A stretch of 39,676 bases of DNA from Mycobacterium sp. 1081908.1 (GTDB taxonomy: Bacteria > Actinomycetota > Actinomycetes > Mycobacteriales > Mycobacteriaceae), in the NCBI RefSeq assembly GCF_001673535.1, contig NZ_LZLY01000093.1:1-39676 (forward strand). Direction: 5' to 3'. Positions 21,608-29,600 of the stretch are shown here, piece after piece (the first letter of the stretch is position 1; every line of letters begins with the position of its first letter). The position numbers and the translations under genes were made by a program. The notes under the pieces were generated by a model that was given only the letters and a program-made list of their open reading frames with translations, was not told the DNA's origin and did not search any database.

Positions 21608-24220
21608 ATGGATGGCTTGCTGGAGCGCAAGGCCGCGTTGGCGGAACTGGCCGGGCTGGCCCGGCGGGCGGCGCGTGGTTCCGGGCGGGTGGTGCTGCTG
21701 CGCGGCGAGGCCGGGATCGGCAAGACGACCGTGATCGCCCGGTTCACCGGCGGTTTGGGCGGATCGTGGCGGGTACTGCGGGGCTGGTGTGACGCGCTCG
21801 CCACGCCGCGGCCGTTGGGCCCGCTCATCGATGCGGTCGCCGACCTTCCCGGCGAGCAGGCCGCCCGGCTGCGCGCCGCCGTCGATGCCGGCGACAGCGA
21901 GGCCATCTATGCGCGTCTTATCGGCACGTTGGCCGACCGAAAACCGTCCGTTTGGGTGATCGAGGACGCGCATTGGGCCGATGGTGCCACCCTCGATCTG
22001 CTGCGATTTGTGGCCCGCCGCATCGACGCGCTGCCGGCGCTCGTGGTGGTGTCGTACCGCGATGATGAGATCGGCGACGAGCACCCGGTGGCGGCGCTGT
22101 TGGGAGATCTGGCCACTTGCCCGGCGGTGACACGGATGGAACTGGATCGGCTTAGTGACGCGGCGGTGGCGACGTTGGCCATTGGCAGCGGGGTCAATGC
22201 CGAGGCGCTCTATCAACTGACCGGCGGCAATCCGTTTTATGTCACCGAAGTGTTGGCGGCCGGCCCTGAAGTGCTTGCGCGGGAAGCGCTGCCGCGCAGT
22301 GTGTCCGAGGCGGTGTGGGGCCGGCTGGCGCGGCTGTCGACCGCAGGGCGTCAGGTCGCGCAGGCGGCGGCGGTGTGCGGGCCCCGGGTCAGCCCGGTAT
22401 TGCTGGAGGAGATATTCCCGGGCTCGGCGGCGGCGCTCGCCGAATGCCTGCGGGCCGGGGTGCTGCTCGGCGAGGCGGACACGGTGGGCTTCCGCCATGA
22501 GCTCGCCCGGCGGGCGACCGCCGAAAAGGTTCCCAACCATGCTCGTCGTCGGCTGCACAAGCAGGTCTTGACGCTGCTCGCCAAGCCGCCGATCGACCCA
22601 AACACCTTGGCAACGTTGGCGTTCCACGCCGATAAGGCCGGGGACGCCGACGCGGTCATTCGTTACGCGCCGGCGGCCGCGGAGCGCGCCGCGTTGTTGG
22701 GGGCCCACGGCGAAGCGGCCGAGCTGTACGCATTGACGCTGGCCCACGCCGACACCACCCCAACCGAGCAGAGGGTGATCTGGCTGGAGCAACACGCGTT
22801 CAGCAGCTATATGAGCGGCCTTCCCGACACTGCCGTGTCCTCGTTTCGCGAGGCGATCACCCTGCGGCACAAACTCGGTGATCAGCTCGGTGAGGGCGAC
22901 AACTTGCGTTGGCTGTCCAACATGCTTTGGCCGCAAGGACATACGATCGAGGCCAACAAAGCCGGTGTCGCGTCGCTGCGCCTGCTTGAAGACATGGGAC
23001 CGTGCCCGCAGCTGGCGTGGTCACTGCTCAACATGGCTCAGCTGGCCGCCTGGGATCACGATCCGGCATGCATTGATTACGCGGCGCGCGCCTCCACCTT
23101 GGGCGCTCACCTGGGCAATCGCGCCGTGGTGGTGCGGGCCCGCTGCTTTGCGGCGGTGGCCGCCGTCACGCACGGCGACACCGGCTGGGATGATCTCGAG
23201 GCCGCCTGGCGAGACGCCATGGCCGAAGCGCTATGCGAGGAGGCCGGCCTCGCCGGGTCACTGCTCTGCTGGTTCGCGGCGCTACACCACCGCCTCGACC
23301 GGGCCGAGGCCTACATCGCCGACACCACAACGTTTTGCGACGATTATCAGCTCGGCGTCTACCGGGCATTCGCTACCGGCGCCGCTGCCTTCGCGGCGTT
23401 GCACCGCGGGAATTGGGCGGCCGCGCTGGCATCCGCCAACGACGTCCTGACCCGCCCCGCCCTGGCGACAGTGCACCGCATCTTCCCGCTGGTAAGCGTG
23501 GCGTTAATCCGGGCGCGCCGAGGCGAGCAACCCGTCGGCCCCTTGTTGGACGAGGCGCTGGCCGCCGCCGACTCCGACGATCTGTTTCGCTTCGGCGTGG
23601 TGTGGGCGGCCCGCGCCGAGGCGGCCTGGCTGGTTGGCGACGACGACACCGCGCACGCCGAAGCACTGGCCGGGCTGGCCCTCGCGACCGAACACACCGA
23701 CCCTTGGCTGGTCGGTCATCTGCGCCGCTGGGCACACGTCGGCGGTGGGTCCTTCGCCGACGCACCGACCGTCGACACCATCACGCCGTACCGGCTGGAG
23801 GTCAGCGGGGACTGGCGGGCCGCCGCCGCCGAGTGGACCCGCCTCGGGTGCCCCTACGACGCCGCAGTCGCCCAACTGAGCGGCGACGTCCCCACCGTCC
23901 AAGCCGCGCTGGGCACCTTCCGGCAGCTGGGCGCCCGCGCCGCGGCCCGCCGCGCCCAGCAACGCCTCACCCGGTTGCGAGGGCGCACCCAAAGCAGGCG
24001 CGCCGACACGCTCTCCGACCCCGACGGCCTGACCCGCCGGGAACGTGAGGTCCTCGCACTGCTCGCCGGCGGGCGCAGCGACACCGAGATCGCCGCGGCG
24101 CTGCACATCAGCCGCAAAACGGCCAGCCACCACGTCAGCTCGATCCTCACCAAACTTCGGGTCGACAACCGCATCCAGGCCGCCGCCCATACGTTGCGAC
24201 GCCTAACCCCGCGTGCCTGA
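21608..24220 (+). CDS. Large ATP-binding LuxR-family regulator (LAL type)
   Basis: An 870-residue transcription regulator. An N-terminal AAA/STAND ATPase has Walker A GEAGIGKT (33-40) and Walker B SVWVIEDAHWADGAT. A long helical middle (about 330-780, TPR-like) probably senses a ligand or partner. The C-terminal LuxR helix-turn-helix reads LTRREREVLALLAGG, then TEIAAALHISRKTASHHV. The ATG at 21608 places the P-loop at the usual distance from the N-terminus but lacks a clear ribosome site. The frame is open for 71 residues more upstream, without similarity I recognise. Targets are unknown; the divergent propeller gene is the nearest candidate. It is not next to a cyclase domain as in some M. 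tuberculosis relatives. Confidence 0.88.
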   Translation: MDGLLERKAALAELAGLARRAARGSGRVVLLRGEAGIGKTTVIARFTGGLGGSWRVLRGWCDALATPRPLGPLIDAVADLPGEQAARLRAAVDAGDSEAIYARLIGTLADRKPSVWVIEDAHWADGATLDLLRFVARRIDALPALVVVSYRDDEIGDEHPVAALLGDLATCPAVTRMELDRLSDAAVATLAIGSGVNAEALYQLTGGNPFYVTEVLAAGPEVLAREALPRSVSEAVWGRLARLSTAGRQVAQAAAVCGPRVSPVLLEEIFPGSAAALAECLRAGVLLGEADTVGFRHELARRATAEKVPNHARRRLHKQVLTLLAKPPIDPNTLATLAFHADKAGDADAVIRYAPAAAERAALLGAHGEAAELYALTLAHADTTPTEQRVIWLEQHAFSSYMSGLPDTAVSSFREAITLRHKLGDQLGEGDNLRWLSNMLWPQGHTIEANKAGVASLRLLEDMGPCPQLAWSLLNMAQLAAWDHDPACIDYAARASTLGAHLGNRAVVVRARCFAAVAAVTHGDTGWDDLEAAWRDAMAEALCEEAGLAGSLLCWFAALHHRLDRAEAYIADTTTFCDDYQLGVYRAFATGAAAFAALHRGNWAAALASANDVLTRPALATVHRIFPLVSVALIRARRGEQPVGPLLDEALAAADSDDLFRFGVVWAARAEAAWLVGDDDTAHAEALAGLALATEHTDPWLVGHLRRWAHVGGGSFADAPTVDTITPYRLEVSGDWRAAAAEWTRLGCPYDAAVAQLSGDVPTVQAALGTFRQLGARAAARRAQQRLTRLRGRTQSRRADTLSDPDGLTRREREVLALLAGGRSDTEIAAALHISRKTASHHVSSILTKLRVDNRIQAAAHTLRRLTPRA

Positions 24221-24272
24221 CGGCAGCGAGTCACCGCGAGGCGCTGATGGCACGTTCGCGGCGAACCCACCC

Positions 24273-24302
24273 TTGACAGGGGCCGCCCGGGAGCGGAGTA
24301 TT
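24273..24302 (+). promoter_or_regulatory. Candidate SigA-type promoter of the ABC exporter operon
   Basis: A perfect -35 box TTGACA lies at 24273-24278. Eighteen bases later AGTATT (24297-24302) sits where a -10 box would be if transcription began at or near the ATG at 24309, giving a leaderless message, which is common in mycobacteria. The -10 match is weak. The downstream part is overlapped by the palindromes at 24301-24332. Confidence 0.4.
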
Positions 24303-24332
24303 CATCACATGATGAGTTCATCGAGTGATGAA
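24301..24332 (+). promoter_or_regulatory. Two tandem 16-bp palindromes, likely TetR operator
   Basis: Two adjacent copies of TTCATC-N4-GATGA(A/G) fill 24301-24316 (middle ACAT) and 24317-24332 (middle GAGT). The outer arms TTCATCAC and GTGATGAA also pair with each other. They overlap the start codon of the ATPase gene and the likely transcription start, ideal for repression. The TetR gene at the end of this operon is the natural binder. As RNA the same bases could fold over the start codon. Confidence 0.6.
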
Positions 24333-25073
24333 TTATTGGCGAAGGGGCACGCCGAAGCGGTCGCCATCGAGCATTTGCGCGTCGTCCGCGGAAAACGCCC
24401 TGCCCTGCATGACTTTTCGGTGAAAATCGCCAAGGGCACGATCACCGGGCTGCTCGGCCCGTCCGGCTGCGGCAAGACCACGCTGATGCGCTGCATCGTC
24501 GGCACCCAGGTCCTGAAGTCGGGCACCGTCACGGTGCTGGGCCGGCCGGCCGGGAGTGCGGCGCTGCGCCGCCGCGTCGGGTACATGCCGCAGGACCCGA
24601 CGATCTACAACGACCTGCGAATCGTGGACAACGTCCGCTACTTCGCCTCGCTGTACGGCTTCGACAACCGAGCCGCCGACGCGGCCATCGAGCGGGTCGG
24701 GTTGTCCGACCATCGAACCGCCTTCTGCGGCAACCTGTCCGGCGGTCAGCGCACCCGGGCGTCGTTGGCGTGCGCGCTGGTGTGCCGGCCCGAGCTGCTC
24801 GTGCTCGACGAGCCGACCGTGGGCCTGGATCCCGTGCTGCGGGTCGACCTTTGGGAGCAGTTCACCGAGCTCGCCCGCGGCGGCACCACCCTGCTGGTTT
24901 CCAGCCATGTGATGGACGAGGCAGACCACTGCGGCGACCTGTTGCTGATGCGCGAGGGCCACCTCGTCGCCCACACCACCCCGACCCGACTACGAGAGGA
25001 CACCGGATGTCCGTCACTGGAGGACGCGTTTCTGTCCATCATCAAGCGCAGCACGACGCTCCAGGCCGGTTAG
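24309..25073 (+). CDS. ABC-2 type exporter, ATP-binding subunit (Rv1687c-like)
   Basis: A 254-residue ATPase that powers the membrane subunit encoded next. All motifs are intact: Walker A GPSGCGKTTL, Q-loop region YMPQDPTIYNDL, signature NLSGGQRTRASLA, Walker B LLVLDEPTVGLDP and H-loop LLVSSHVMDEADHCGDLL. The type is the drug/lipid exporter (DrrA/CcmA-like) class; the substrate is unknown. I chose the ATG at 24309; another ATG follows directly. The frame is open upstream, but the promoter and operator there argue against an earlier start. The first codons, rich in Ser, double as the palindromic operator. The 3' end overlaps the permease gene by 67 bases. Confidence 0.93.
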   Translation: MMSSSSDELLAKGHAEAVAIEHLRVVRGKRPALHDFSVKIAKGTITGLLGPSGCGKTTLMRCIVGTQVLKSGTVTVLGRPAGSAALRRRVGYMPQDPTIYNDLRIVDNVRYFASLYGFDNRAADAAIERVGLSDHRTAFCGNLSGGQRTRASLACALVCRPELLVLDEPTVGLDPVLRVDLWEQFTELARGGTTLLVSSHVMDEADHCGDLLLMREGHLVAHTTPTRLREDTGCPSLEDAFLSIIKRSTTLQAG

Positions 25074-25825
25074 GGCTGAAGGGCTACGCGGCCACCACGA
25101 CGCGCATCCTGCGTCAGCTGGCCGCCGATCACCGCAGCGTCGCGCTGATCCTCGTGGTGCCGATCCTGGTGATCACGTTGATGTACTTCATGTTCGAGAA
25201 CGCCCCGCACCGCCCGGGCGCGCCGACGCCGTTCAACAACGCCTGCCTGATCCTGCTGGGGCTGTTCCCGCTCTTCGTGATGTTCATCATCACGTCGATC
25301 ACCATGCAGCGCGAACGGGCCTCCGGCACGCTCGAGCGCGTCCTGACCACCCCGCTGCGCCGACTGGACCTGCTCATCGCCTACGGCACCGCGTTCTCGA
25401 TAGCCGCTGCGGCGCAAGCGATCCTGGCCTGCATCGTGTCGTTCTGGTTGCTGGGCTTCGACACCGCCGGCAGCCCAGTATGGGTGTTCGTGATCGCCAT
25501 CGTCAACGCCGTGCTGGGCGTCGGACTGGGCCTGCTGTGTAGCGCCTTCGCGCGCACCGAGTTTCAGGCCGTGCAGTTCATCCCGCTGGTGATGGTGCCC
25601 CAGCTGCTGCTCGCCGGCATCATCGTGCCCCGGGCATTGATGGCGCACTGGCTGCAGTGGATCAGCAATGTCCTGCCGGCGAGCTACGCGCTGGAGGCCC
25701 TGCAGCAGGTGGGCGCGCATAGCGAGCTCACCTACATCGCGGTGCGCGACATCGTCGTCGTGATGGGGTTCGCGCTGGCGGCGCTGTGCCTGGCGGCGGC
25801 GACGCTACGGCGGCGGACGCCCTAG
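25007..25825 (+). CDS. ABC-2 type exporter, permease subunit (Rv1686c-like)
   Basis: A 272-residue membrane protein with about six helices, beginning VALILVVPILVITLMYFMF. It carries the ABC-2 signature region RERASGTLERVLTTPLRRLDL between the second and third helices, and VPQLLLAGIIVPRALM in the last third. It forms the pore with the preceding ATPase. The ATG at 25007 has AGAGGA six bases upstream but forces a 67-base overlap; a start further in, near the first helix, would match the shorter M. tuberculosis version I recall. The stop is followed after one base by the tetR start, so the three genes form one operon. Confidence 0.9.
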   Translation: MSVTGGRVSVHHQAQHDAPGRLGLKGYAATTTRILRQLAADHRSVALILVVPILVITLMYFMFENAPHRPGAPTPFNNACLILLGLFPLFVMFIITSITMQRERASGTLERVLTTPLRRLDLLIAYGTAFSIAAAAQAILACIVSFWLLGFDTAGSPVWVFVIAIVNAVLGVGLGLLCSAFARTEFQAVQFIPLVMVPQLLLAGIIVPRALMAHWLQWISNVLPASYALEALQQVGAHSELTYIAVRDIVVVMGFALAALCLAAATLRRRTP

Positions 25826-25826
25826 C

Positions 25827-26450
25827 GTGACAACGACCAACACGGGGCGCAGGCGCCCGGGGCGACCGGCGGGCAACTCGGACACCCGGGAGCGCATCCT
25901 GGCGAGCGCTCGGGAGCTGTTTGCCCGCAACGGGATCGGCAACACCTCGATACGGGCGGTGGCCGCGGCGGCCGGCGTCGATTCGGCGCTGGTGCATCAC
26001 TACTTCGGCACCAAGGAAAAGCTGTTCGCCGCGGCCGTTCACATCCCGATCGACCCGATGGAAGTCCTCGGCGAGATGCGCGAAGTGCCCGTCGAGGAAC
26101 TCGGCCACCGGCTGCCGTCAATGCTGTTGCGGCTGTGGGACTCCGAGATCGGCACGGCGTTCGTCGCCGCGCTGCGGTCCATGCTGGCCGGCTCGGAGGC
26201 CAATCTGTTTCGTTACTTCATCGAGGATGTCATCGCGAGGGAGGTGGGTCCGCGCGTCGACGATCCCCCGGGCAGCGGCGTCGTCCGCGTCCAGTTCGTC
26301 GCGTCGCAGTTGGTGGGGGTGGTGATGGCGCGCTACATCCTGGAATTGGAGCCGTTCGCGTCGCTGCCCGCCGATGTGGTCGCGCGGACCGTCGCGCCGA
26401 ACCTGCAGCGCTATCTCACCGGGGATCTGCCGGACGGGCTCGTGCCATGA
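25827..26450 (+). CDS. TetR-family repressor of the exporter operon (Rv1685c-like)
   Basis: A 207-residue regulator. A basic tail (GRRRPGRPAGNSDTRERIL) precedes the TetR helix-turn-helix: ARELFARNGIGNTSIRAVAA, then GVDSALVHHYFGTKEKLFAAA. The C-terminal ligand and dimer domain is variable, as usual. The GTG at 25827 is one base after the permease stop, so repressor and exporter are made together, the usual layout for drug-responsive autoregulation. The tandem palindromes at the operon start are its probable operator. The last 35 bases overlap the convergent Trm112-like gene. Confidence 0.93.
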   Translation: MTTTNTGRRRPGRPAGNSDTRERILASARELFARNGIGNTSIRAVAAAAGVDSALVHHYFGTKEKLFAAAVHIPIDPMEVLGEMREVPVEELGHRLPSMLLRLWDSEIGTAFVAALRSMLAGSEANLFRYFIEDVIAREVGPRVDDPPGSGVVRVQFVASQLVGVVMARYILELEPFASLPADVVARTVAPNLQRYLTGDLPDGLVP

Positions 26451-26631
26451 GGCGTTCGTGCTCGTCGTCGTCGACGTCGCGCGCCTCGTCGATCAGCAGG
26501 ACCGGGATGCCCTCCTCGATGCGGTAGGCGCGCCGCAGCCGGGGGTTGTAGAGCAGCTCATCCCCTATGAGCACCAACGGGCCCCGGTCGGCCGGGCACA
26601 CCAGGATGCTGAGCAGGGCATCGTCGAGCAT
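26416..26631 (-). CDS. Trm112/UPF0434-like small protein (Rv1684-like)
   Basis: A 71-residue protein with the Trm112-like fold: LLSILVCPADRGPLVLIGD, then YNPRLRRAYRIEEGIPVLLI. Relatives bind and stabilise methyltransferases or act near lipid enzymes. The usual zinc CxxC is not kept: one Cys stays (CPADRG), so metal binding is unlikely. The ATG at 26631 shares its A with the stop of the large lipase gene (TGATG), so it is translated after that gene. Its 3' end overlaps tetR on the other strand by 35 bases. Confidence 0.82.
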   Translation of the reverse strand: MLDDALLSILVCPADRGPLVLIGDELLYNPRLRRAYRIEEGIPVLLIDEARDVDDDEHERLMARARPADPR

Positions 26632-29600
26632 CACTGGGCACCGCTCAGTTGGGACCGCGCGGCCGGAGTCAGCTTGCGGAACTGCTCGCTGGTCGCGTCG
26701 TAGTACCACGCCTGGCGCCCTGCCTTCGGGATCCCGGCCGCGCGCAGCGCGCTGACGGTGGGACGGTAGGTGGCGCTGAGCGTCAGCTCAGGGCACACCT
26801 GCACGATGTCCGGGCCCACCCCGATGGGCAAGACGCCGACGGCTTCGGTCAGGTCCGCCGCGGTGATGCCGGCGCCGGGCAGCAGCGTCACCGCCGCGAC
26901 CGCCAGCTGGCGGTCGCCCACCGGGACGTTGTAGGTCACCGCGAGGTCCACGCCGTTGATGCAGCTCAGGGCGTCGGTGACCGGTTCGGCGAACACCAGC
27001 CCGCGCGCGGTGTGCACCACCGAACCGCGCCGGCCCGCCAGCCAGTAGTCGCCGTCGCCGTCGCGATAGAAGAGGTACTCGGTGGAGATCCAGGTGTCGG
27101 CCGGGGCGAACACGCCCCGCTTGACCGACGCGCTGGGATCGATTGGCCCGCGGGACTGGGCGAGCAGCACCCCCACCTGCACGGGCTCGGCGCGCTGCAC
27201 GAAGCCGCGGTCGTCCTCCAGGATCAGGTCGTGCTCCGCGTCGTACGCCGCGAGCTCGACGCGCCCCACGCCGGGGAGCGGGCGGCCCTTGCTGCCGATC
27301 TTGGCGCCGGACACGTTGGCCAGGACGGCCTGTCCGTCGGTGGTGGCGAAGAATTCCACGACGTTGGCAGGTGCGAACGCCTCGAGCACCCGCTGCCACA
27401 AACCCGTCGGCATGCCCGAGCCGATGAACAGGCGCACCGGATGGTTGCCGTGCAGCACGAAGGCGGGATCGTCGACGACCTCCCGCAGCATCGCCCAGGT
27501 GTAGGACACCACCGTGACGCCGTACTGCCGGATCTCCTGGACGAACCGCTTGGGGTCCAGCCCCCGCGACAGCGCGATGCGGGTGCCGCCCACGACCGCG
27601 CCGCCCAGGCTGACCAACAGCGCGGACTCGTGGTGCAGCGGCGTGAGGCAGTACACGGTGTCGCGGCGGTCCAGCGCGGCCGTCGAGGCCGTCCCGAAGG
27701 CCGACACCGCCCACCTGTAGTTGGTGATCTGCTTGGCCACCAGTTCGCCGCCGGCCGCGGTGAACGCGATGAACGCCAGGTCGCGCGCCAATCCGGGGTT
27801 GGGCCGGTACCACGCCGGCAGCGCGACCGCGTCCGGGTCGATCTGCTCCATGTCGATGACGTCGCTGTCGTGGGGCAGGTGCAGGTCCCGTGTCTCGCCG
27901 CCACCGAGCACCAGGATCTGCCCCGGCAGGTCTCGTGCGGCGTCGAGGTTGGTCGGGTCGGTGAGGATCTCGCTGACTCCCCCGAGCCGCACCGACGCGG
28001 CCAGGTCGGCGTCGGGCCGCATCACCACGGCGACGGCGCCCAGCCGCGACAGCGCGGCGATGGCAACAAGGGCGCTGGGGCGGGTCTCCATCAACACGCC
28101 GACCCGGTCGCCCTGGCGCACACCCACCTCGATCAAGCCCCGGACGACGTTGTTGACGCGCCGGTTGACCGCCTCGTAGGTGTGCACCCGCCCGTCGAAC
28201 AACAGGAACTCGCCCTGCGGCGCGTTCTGCGCCTGCTCCTCGATGATGCGGCCCAACGAGATGCGGGTGTGGTCGTTGATCTGTCCGAGCCGCACCAGCC
28301 GGGGCAGCGTGCGGATGGTCTCGACGGCCAGGGTGCGCATCGACTTGTTGGCCGCGACGACCGTGCTGGCCGCGCCGCGCACCGCCCCGATCGCCGCCTC
28401 GGACACCTCACCGAGGCCGTGCGTGATCCTCGAACTCATCGCGACACCGCTGTCGGAGTGCTCGATCGGCTGATCGGCCATCAGGTCGATGCCGCTGGGC
28501 TTGTCCCCGCCCGTCGACAGCCAGCGCACCCATTCGGCGACGGTGGGCCAGCTCTCCCGCGCCGCCCGGGATCCGACAACAAGACCGAAATGCCCTGTGC
28601 GGATGAGGCGTTCGTACACCTCGGCGTTCGGCGCCGCCCGCCGGATGCCGCGCACCGAGGCAGGCTGGCCGATGTCGTCGACCTCGCCGACGAAGGCCAG
28701 CACCGGGCAGGTGATGTCGGTGAGCGTGACCATCTGGCCGTTGATCGCGAAGCCGCCGGTCATCATCCGGTTGTGCGCGATGAACTGCTTGAGCAGCTCG
28801 GAGATCGCCGGGCCCGACCACGCGATCCAGCCTTCGCGCTCCAGAAACCTGCGCTGTTGCTCGCGCGGCAGCAGCGCCTCGCGGTCGTGCAGCTGGCGCA
28901 CGAAGTCCACCCGGGCCTTGGCCGTCTTGAGCGGGTCCATCATCTGAAAGCCCGTGCGCGCCATCCAGCTCGGGATGGCCAACCGGCTGAAAACGTGGTC
29001 GGCCATGAAGTTGGCGGCGGGAGCCGCGAAGTTTGCCGGAATGCCCATGGGCAGGGCGGCCAGGGTGTCCACCGGTGACCCGAACGCCACGATGCTGGCG
29101 AGGGCCTTCGAACGGCGATAGGCGGCGACCTGATAGCACCACATCCCGCCCTGCGAATACCCGACCAGGTGCACGTCGCTGCCCGTGGCGTCCTTCACCG
29201 TGTCGATGGCCTGGCTGAGCGCCACGATGTGGTCGGCCAGGTTGCGGCGCATGCCGCCCTCGACCTTGTCCGGCGACCCGAAGTCGATGACCCAGCAATC
29301 CAGCCCGGCGGCGTGCAAGATCCCCACCGCGCCGTCTTCCTTCGTGACGTCCCACATGTCCGCCGACATCATCATCGGGTGCACCATCAGCACGGGCGGG
29401 CCGACCGGCGGCTGCCCGGGCCGGCTGTCCGGCGGGAAATACCGGCGCAGCTTGTACATCGGGACGCTCTCGACGATCTGGGACGGCGACGGCACCGTGC
29501 CGGTTTCCAGGCCCCCCAGCCGCAAGACCTCTAACCCGTTCTGCGCCGTGGCGACGAGCCGCCCGACCGGACGCGTGACCATCGAAAAATTGAGATCCAC
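26631..29600 (-). CDS. Fusion of PhaC-like lipase and FadD-like acyl-CoA synthetase (Rv1683-like)
   Basis: A 989-residue two-domain protein. The N-terminal alpha/beta hydrolase (about 60-380) resembles PHA synthase but has a Ser nucleophile, Ser149 in VGYSQGGMW; likely partners are the Asp in GEVDDIG and the His in RTGHFGL. The C-terminal half (about 450-970) has the ANL acyl-adenylate fold. In M. tuberculosis the protein is linked to triacylglycerol and lipid-droplet metabolism, pairing ester cleavage with fatty-acid activation. The ANL P-loop is degenerate (FTAAGGELVAKQI in place of the usual TSGTTGxPK), so activity of that half is in doubt. The GTG at 29600 follows GGGAG by about seven bases. 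Confidence 0.9.
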   Translation of the reverse strand: MDLNFSMVTRPVGRLVATAQNGLEVLRLGGLETGTVPSPSQIVESVPMYKLRRYFPPDSRPGQPPVGPPVLMVHPMMMSADMWDVTKEDGAVGILHAAGLDCWVIDFGSPDKVEGGMRRNLADHIVALSQAIDTVKDATGSDVHLVGYSQGGMWCYQVAAYRRSKALASIVAFGSPVDTLAALPMGIPANFAAPAANFMADHVFSRLAIPSWMARTGFQMMDPLKTAKARVDFVRQLHDREALLPREQQRRFLEREGWIAWSGPAISELLKQFIAHNRMMTGGFAINGQMVTLTDITCPVLAFVGEVDDIGQPASVRGIRRAAPNAEVYERLIRTGHFGLVVGSRAARESWPTVAEWVRWLSTGGDKPSGIDLMADQPIEHSDSGVAMSSRITHGLGEVSEAAIGAVRGAASTVVAANKSMRTLAVETIRTLPRLVRLGQINDHTRISLGRIIEEQAQNAPQGEFLLFDGRVHTYEAVNRRVNNVVRGLIEVGVRQGDRVGVLMETRPSALVAIAALSRLGAVAVVMRPDADLAASVRLGGVSEILTDPTNLDAARDLPGQILVLGGGETRDLHLPHDSDVIDMEQIDPDAVALPAWYRPNPGLARDLAFIAFTAAGGELVAKQITNYRWAVSAFGTASTAALDRRDTVYCLTPLHHESALLVSLGGAVVGGTRIALSRGLDPKRFVQEIRQYGVTVVSYTWAMLREVVDDPAFVLHGNHPVRLFIGSGMPTGLWQRVLEAFAPANVVEFFATTDGQAVLANVSGAKIGSKGRPLPGVGRVELAAYDAEHDLILEDDRGFVQRAEPVQVGVLLAQSRGPIDPSASVKRGVFAPADTWISTEYLFYRDGDGDYWLAGRRGSVVHTARGLVFAEPVTDALSCINGVDLAVTYNVPVGDRQLAVAAVTLLPGAGITAADLTEAVGVLPIGVGPDIVQVCPELTLSATYRPTVSALRAAGIPKAGRQAWYYDATSEQFRKLTPAARSQLSGAQ

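Noticed and set aside
24213..24308. Upstream start for the ABC ATPase at 24213
   Set aside because: It would place the TTGACA box inside the gene, overlaps the LuxR stop and adds 32 residues with no family counterpart.
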